Positions 5,057 to 7,672 of a stretch of DNA of 7,672 nucleotides are shown here, piece after piece (within the stretch, counting starts at the first letter, position 1; each line of letters starts with the position of its first letter). The DNA is from JBQCHF01 sp051953655 (GTDB lineage Bacteria > Actinomycetota > Actinomycetes > Motilibacterales > Motilibacteraceae): contig JBQCIO010000302.1 of assembly GCA_051953655.1 (NCBI GenBank), positions 1-7,672 of the forward strand, in the 5' to 3' direction. Made by a program: the position numbers and the translations under genes. The notes under the pieces were generated by a model. That model was not told the origin of the DNA. It searched no databases and was given only the letters and a program-made list of their open reading frames with translations.

Positions 5057-7303
5057 TCAGCCGTGCACCAGGTGCGGCAGCCGGTGCAGCGGCCGGGGCA
5101 GCCACCAGTTCCGCTCGCCCAGCAGGGCCATCGCGGCCGGCAGCAGCACCGCCCGGACCACGGTGGCGTCGATGACGATGGCCACCGCGAGCCCGACGCC
5201 GAGCTGCTTGAAGTCCAGCGGCGTGAGCGTGGCGAAGATGGCGAACACCGCCACCATCACGGCCGCCGCGCTGGTCACCACGCCCGCCGAGCCGGTGATG
5301 CCCTCGGCCACCGCCTCGCGGGTGCTCAGCCCCGCACCCACCGCTTCACGGATCCGGCTGACGATGAACACGTGGTAGTCCATCGAGAGCCCGAAGAGGA
5401 TGACGAAGAGGAACAGCGGCAGCCAGGTCACCACCGCACCGTTGGACCGGAAGCCGAGCAGCCCCTCGGCCCACGTGTGCTGGAAGACCAGCGTCAGGAC
5501 GCCGTAGGCCGCACCCACCGACAGCAGGTTGAGCGCCGCGGCGGTGAGCGCCACGGTGAGCGAGCGGAACGACAGCACCAGGACCGCGACCGTGAGCAGC
5601 AGCACGAAGCCGACCACCAGCGGCATGCGGTCGTCGACGAGCGTGCGGAAGTCGCTGTTGCCCGCGGTCTCCCCGGTCACGCCCGCGGTGACGCCGGGAA
5701 GGCGCCCGAGGGTGGCCGGCACCAGGTGGCCGCGCAGCCGGCGCATGGAGTCCACCGCGGCTGCCGACTCCGGCCCGTCCGGGATCGGCACCTGCACCAT
5801 CGCGACGTCGCCGGCCACCGCGTACTGCGCCCGGAGCGGGGCCTGCGCGGTCACCGCGAAGTGCGGGTCGCCCGCCACCCGTCGGTCCAGCTCGGCGACG
5901 GCTGCGTCGACGGCCCGGTGGTCCAGGCGGGATCCGTCCCGGGTCCACACCGCGACCGCGTGCGTGGCCCCCTGGTCCGGGAAGGCGGCGGTGAGCCGGT
6001 CCAGGGTGCGCAGCTCGGGCACCGAGCGCGGCAGGTCCTGCACGCCGGGGTTCGCCAGCGCCATCCCGGTGGCCGGCAGGGCGAGCGCCACCAGGGCGAG
6101 CACCCCGGCGCCGAGCGCGAGGGCGGGCCGGGCCAGCACCGGGCGGAGCAGCGCAGGCCAGACCCGGGCCTGGCCGTCGTGCGCCTGCAGACGCCACAGG
6201 AGCGGCACGCGCGGCCGGTCCAGCCGACGGCCGAGCAGCGCGAGCAGGGCCGGCAGCGCGAGCACCGAGCCGGCGACCGACACGGCCACGACGAGGATCG
6301 TGCCGACCGCCAGCGAGGCGAACGTGGCCTCTCCGGCCAGGAACATGCCCGCCATGGCGATGACGACGGTGACGCCGGAGACCACGACGGCGCGCCCGGA
6401 GGTCGCCGCGGCCCGGGTGACGGCGTCGAGCGTGCCCGCCCCGCGCCGGCGCTCCTCCCGCTCGCGCCGGACGTAGAACAGCGAGTAGTCCACACCGACG
6501 GCCATGCCCACCAGCAGCACCACCGACGAGGTCGCGTCGCTGGTCGGGATCAGGTACGAGGCCAGCGTGGACAGGCCCATCGCGGCCATCACCGCGGACA
6601 GCGCGAGCAGCAGCGGCACGCCGGCCGCCAGCAGCGCGCCGAACGCGACGATCAGGATCGCCAGCGAGACCGGCAGCGACAGCAGCTCGGCCTGGTGCAG
6701 GTCGTCGCCGTAGACGCGGTCCAGCGCCGTGCCGAGGGTGGCGTCGCCGACCTGCTCGACCCGCAGGTCGGGCACGGTCTTGGCCACGTCGGCCACCCGG
6801 GTGCTCAGCGCCGCGGCGACGGCCCTGCCCTGGGTGCTGCGCTCCTCGTCGCTGCCGGACACGGCCAGCTCGGCCTGCAGCAGCACCGAGCGGCCGTCGG
6901 CGGAGGGGATCGGCCCCTTCACCCCGGCCACGCCGGGGGACCCGACCACGGCCGTCCGGACCGCGGCGACCTCGGGCGAGGCCGGGTCCAGCCGCACGCC
7001 CTCGCGGGCCTGCACGAGCACCTGCTCGGTGGGCAGCCGGCCGAAGTCGGAGCGCAGGATCGCGCGGCTGGCCGGCGCCGACGTGCCGACCGACGAGTCC
7101 GCAGCGGTGAGGTCACGGCCCGGCAGGACCGCCCCGACGCCCACCGCCGATGCCACGAACACGAGCCACAGCACCATGGCGGTCCAGCGGTGGGTCGCGC
7201 TCCAGCGGGCCACGGCGACGACGGGGCCGTGGTCCCGCGGCGGCGCCGACGTCGACGTCGTCCGCTGAGCGGGCGTGCGCGGCAGGGTGCTGCTGGTGGT
7301 CAT
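5057..7303 (-). CDS. MMPL-family (RND-type) membrane transporter
   Basis: This 748-residue protein is typical of the shorter actinobacterial MMPL exporters (YdfJ/ActII-3-like). These are proton-driven RND-type inner-membrane proteins that export lipids, pigments, polyketides or drugs; the substrate here cannot be told. The layout is a perfect RND duplication. Helix 1 is about 40-60, extracytoplasmic domain 1 about 62-205, helices 2-6 about 208-355, helix 7 about 393-416, extracytoplasmic domain 2 about 418-555, and helices 8-12 about 559-727. Both halves carry the paired Asp-Tyr of the MmpL proton relay: D272-Y273 in VGVDYSLFYVRREREE and D642-Y643 in LSMDYHVFIVSRIREA. The C-terminus ends LLPAAMALLGERNWWLP, a common MMPL signature, and there is no long cytoplasmic tail as in MmpL3. 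GGAG lies 6 nt before ATG 7303 (7310-7313). It is convergent with the ArsR gene, so that regulator is unlikely to be its divergent repressor. Upstream dyads at 7331-7348 and 7353-7367 may control it. Confidence 0.95.
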   Translation of the reverse strand: MTTSSTLPRTPAQRTTSTSAPPRDHGPVVAVARWSATHRWTAMVLWLVFVASAVGVGAVLPGRDLTAADSSVGTSAPASRAILRSDFGRLPTEQVLVQAREGVRLDPASPEVAAVRTAVVGSPGVAGVKGPIPSADGRSVLLQAELAVSGSDEERSTQGRAVAAALSTRVADVAKTVPDLRVEQVGDATLGTALDRVYGDDLHQAELLSLPVSLAILIVAFGALLAAGVPLLLALSAVMAAMGLSTLASYLIPTSDATSSVVLLVGMAVGVDYSLFYVRREREERRRGAGTLDAVTRAAATSGRAVVVSGVTVVIAMAGMFLAGEATFASLAVGTILVVAVSVAGSVLALPALLALLGRRLDRPRVPLLWRLQAHDGQARVWPALLRPVLARPALALGAGVLALVALALPATGMALANPGVQDLPRSVPELRTLDRLTAAFPDQGATHAVAVWTRDGSRLDHRAVDAAVAELDRRVAGDPHFAVTAQAPLRAQYAVAGDVAMVQVPIPDGPESAAAVDSMRRLRGHLVPATLGRLPGVTAGVTGETAGNSDFRTLVDDRMPLVVGFVLLLTVAVLVLSFRSLTVALTAAALNLLSVGAAYGVLTLVFQHTWAEGLLGFRSNGAVVTWLPLFLFVILFGLSMDYHVFIVSRIREAVGAGLSTREAVAEGITGSAGVVTSAAAVMVAVFAIFATLTPLDFKQLGVGLAVAIVIDATVVRAVLLPAAMALLGERNWWLPRPLHRLPHLVHG

Positions 7304-7330
7304 GGCGTGCTCCGGCTCGGCAGGCGGTGG

Positions 7331-7348
7331 CGCGCACGGTGGTGCGCG
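7331..7348. repeat. Perfect 7-bp hairpin in the transporter leader
   Basis: Arms CGCGCAC (7331-7337) and GTGCGCG (7342-7348) enclose a 4-nt loop, GGTG as read on the plus strand. The hairpin starts 27 bp upstream of the transporter ATG at 7303 and would be very stable in the minus-strand leader RNA if the promoter lies farther upstream. It could affect translation or act as an operator. Its effect is not known. Confidence 0.6.
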
Positions 7349-7352
7349 GCCC

Positions 7353-7367
7353 TCAACCTGCCGTTGA
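7353..7367. promoter_or_regulatory. Candidate operator TCAAC-N5-GTTGA upstream of the transporter
   Basis: A perfect 5-bp-arm dyad (TCAAC 7353-7357, GTTGA 7363-7367) lies 50 bp upstream of the transporter start, next to a TGATCA at 7365-7370. The size and AAC/GTT core resemble TetR-family operators, which often control MMPL exporters, but no TetR gene is in the window. No clear -10/-35 pair was found. This is a low-confidence regulatory call. Confidence 0.35.
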
Positions 7368-7436
7368 TCATCAGCCCTGCCATCGGGGAGCGACCCTGGT
7401 CGGACCCTGAGAGAGCCCCCAGTGCTCCGGTGGTGG

Positions 7437-7456
7437 GTGAGGGGACCCCTGACCCG
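7437..7456 (+). repeat. 20-bp direct repeat, copy 1, with AGGGGACCCCT core
   Basis: This copy is identical over 20 bp to 7645-7664, 208 bp away on the same strand. The core AGGGGACCCCT (7440-7450) is a perfect 11-bp palindrome around a central A, followed by GACCCG. Identity ends at both edges of the 20 bp, which suggests a defined repeat unit rather than chance. This copy lies 12 bp before the nested palindrome. Confidence 0.85.
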
Positions 7457-7467
7457 CTTCCCACGAA

Positions 7468-7521
7468 CGCATGGGTGTCACACCCAGACGCATCTATGCC
7501 TATGGGTGTGACACCCGTGCG
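7468..7521. repeat. 54-bp nested inverted repeat built of two GGGTGT-N-ACACCC palindromes
   Basis: The element is a dyad about 7494.5. Of 27 base pairs, 23 are Watson-Crick, 1 is G-T and 3 are mismatches including the centre. Each half contains its own odd palindrome: TGGGTGT-C-ACACCCA (7472-7486) and GGGTGT-G-ACACCC (7504-7516). Their centres are 31 bp apart. A small GCAT-CT-ATGC palindrome (7490-7499) sits exactly between. It can fold as one long hairpin or as two short ones. It lies 165 bp upstream of the transporter start. The structure is clear; it may be an operator array, a repeat-family member, or a termination signal for a gene to the right. Confidence 0.9.
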
Positions 7522-7644
7522 AGCGGTTGCGCACGGATCCTCCACCCCCAGGCAGGCGCCGGCCGCAGGACACGACCCGCCACCCGGCTCCCCCGTCACC
7601 AGCGCCTTCGACCGGGCCGAAACAGAACCTCACCCACCGAACAC

Positions 7645-7664
7645 GTGAGGGGACCCCTGACCCG
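7645..7664 (+). repeat. 20-bp direct repeat, copy 2, with AGGGGACCCCT core
   Basis: This is the second exact copy of the repeat at 7437-7456, with the palindromic core at 7648-7658. Its first six bases, GTGAGG (7645-7650), also pair with CCTCAC (7628-7633) across an 11-nt loop. Two mutually exclusive hairpins are therefore possible here. It ends 8 bp from the window edge. Confidence 0.85.
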
Positions 7665-7672
7665 TCAAGTAG

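Larger units (their letters stand above)
7304..7672. other. 369-bp gene-free stretch rich in dyads and repeats
   Basis: No open frame here shows a recognisable domain, codon bias with a ribosome site, or homology pattern. The short frames overlap palindromes. The stretch holds the transporter leader (hairpin 7331-7348, dyad 7353-7367), a near-palindrome CGACC-CT-GGTCG (7391-7402), the 20-bp repeat (7437-7456), the nested palindrome (7468-7521), and the second repeat copy near the window edge (7645-7664). The gene to the right is outside the window, so part of this may be its control region. Confidence 0.8.

Noticed and set aside
7242..7262. Perfect 12-bp palindrome GACGTCGACGTC
   Set aside because: It lies in the coding region for the Thr/Ser-rich N-terminus of the transporter and can arise from repeated GTC/GAC codons. 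No regulatory role is supported.
7300..7599. A 99-codon minus-strand frame upstream of the transporter
   Set aside because: No domain or convincing ribosome site, and it passes through the nested palindrome and a 20-bp repeat. It is more likely non-coding.
5063..7648. An 861-codon open frame on the plus strand antisense to the transporter
   Set aside because: The translation is a run of His/Gln/Arg/Gly residues with no recognisable fold, and it crosses the transporter leader and both repeats. It is explained by codon bias of the real gene.

Overview
The window is about 70% GC with strong G/C preference at third codon positions, and it carries typical actinobacterial gene families. A high-GC actinomycete, possibly of the Geodermatophilaceae type, fits best. 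That assignment is inferred from composition and gene style only. Five complete protein genes are supported. No tRNA, rRNA, CRISPR array or transposase gene is visible.

Layout, left to right. (a) 2-91: a 90-bp near-perfect inverted repeat made of three smaller palindromes with centres exactly 31 bp apart. It lies 21 bp past the end of the first gene. (b) 113-559, minus: a small four-helix membrane protein of DUF6220-like appearance. (c) 669-3914, minus: icmF, the fused adenosylcobalamin-dependent isobutyryl-CoA mutase (B12 domain, MeaI GTPase chaperone and mutase barrel in one chain). (d) 3915-4113: a divergent promoter region with small dyads. (e) 4114-4602, plus: a MarR-family regulator transcribed away from icmF. 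(f) 4663-4986, plus: a second, ArsR-type winged-helix regulator. (g) 5057-7303, minus: a complete MMPL/RND-type transporter convergent with the ArsR gene. (h) 7304-7672: a 369-bp gene-free stretch with an unusual density of dyad and direct repeats, including a second nested palindrome.

How the parts may work together. icmF interconverts isobutyryl-CoA and n-butyryl-CoA (family knowledge), linking valine and branched-chain carbon to butyryl-CoA metabolism. The divergent MarR gene is the natural candidate regulator of icmF. The ArsR gene probably rides on the MarR transcript, and its signal cannot be read from sequence because no metal-site motif is evident. The MMPL transporter appears independent and has its own upstream region with a hairpin and a TCAAC-N5-GTTGA dyad. 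The most unusual content is non-coding: two hierarchical palindromes (2-91 and 7468-7521), and a 20-bp exact direct repeat (7437 and 7645) with a perfect AGGGGACCCCT core. These may belong to genome-wide palindromic repeat families or be protein-binding arrays. A search of the parent genome would decide.
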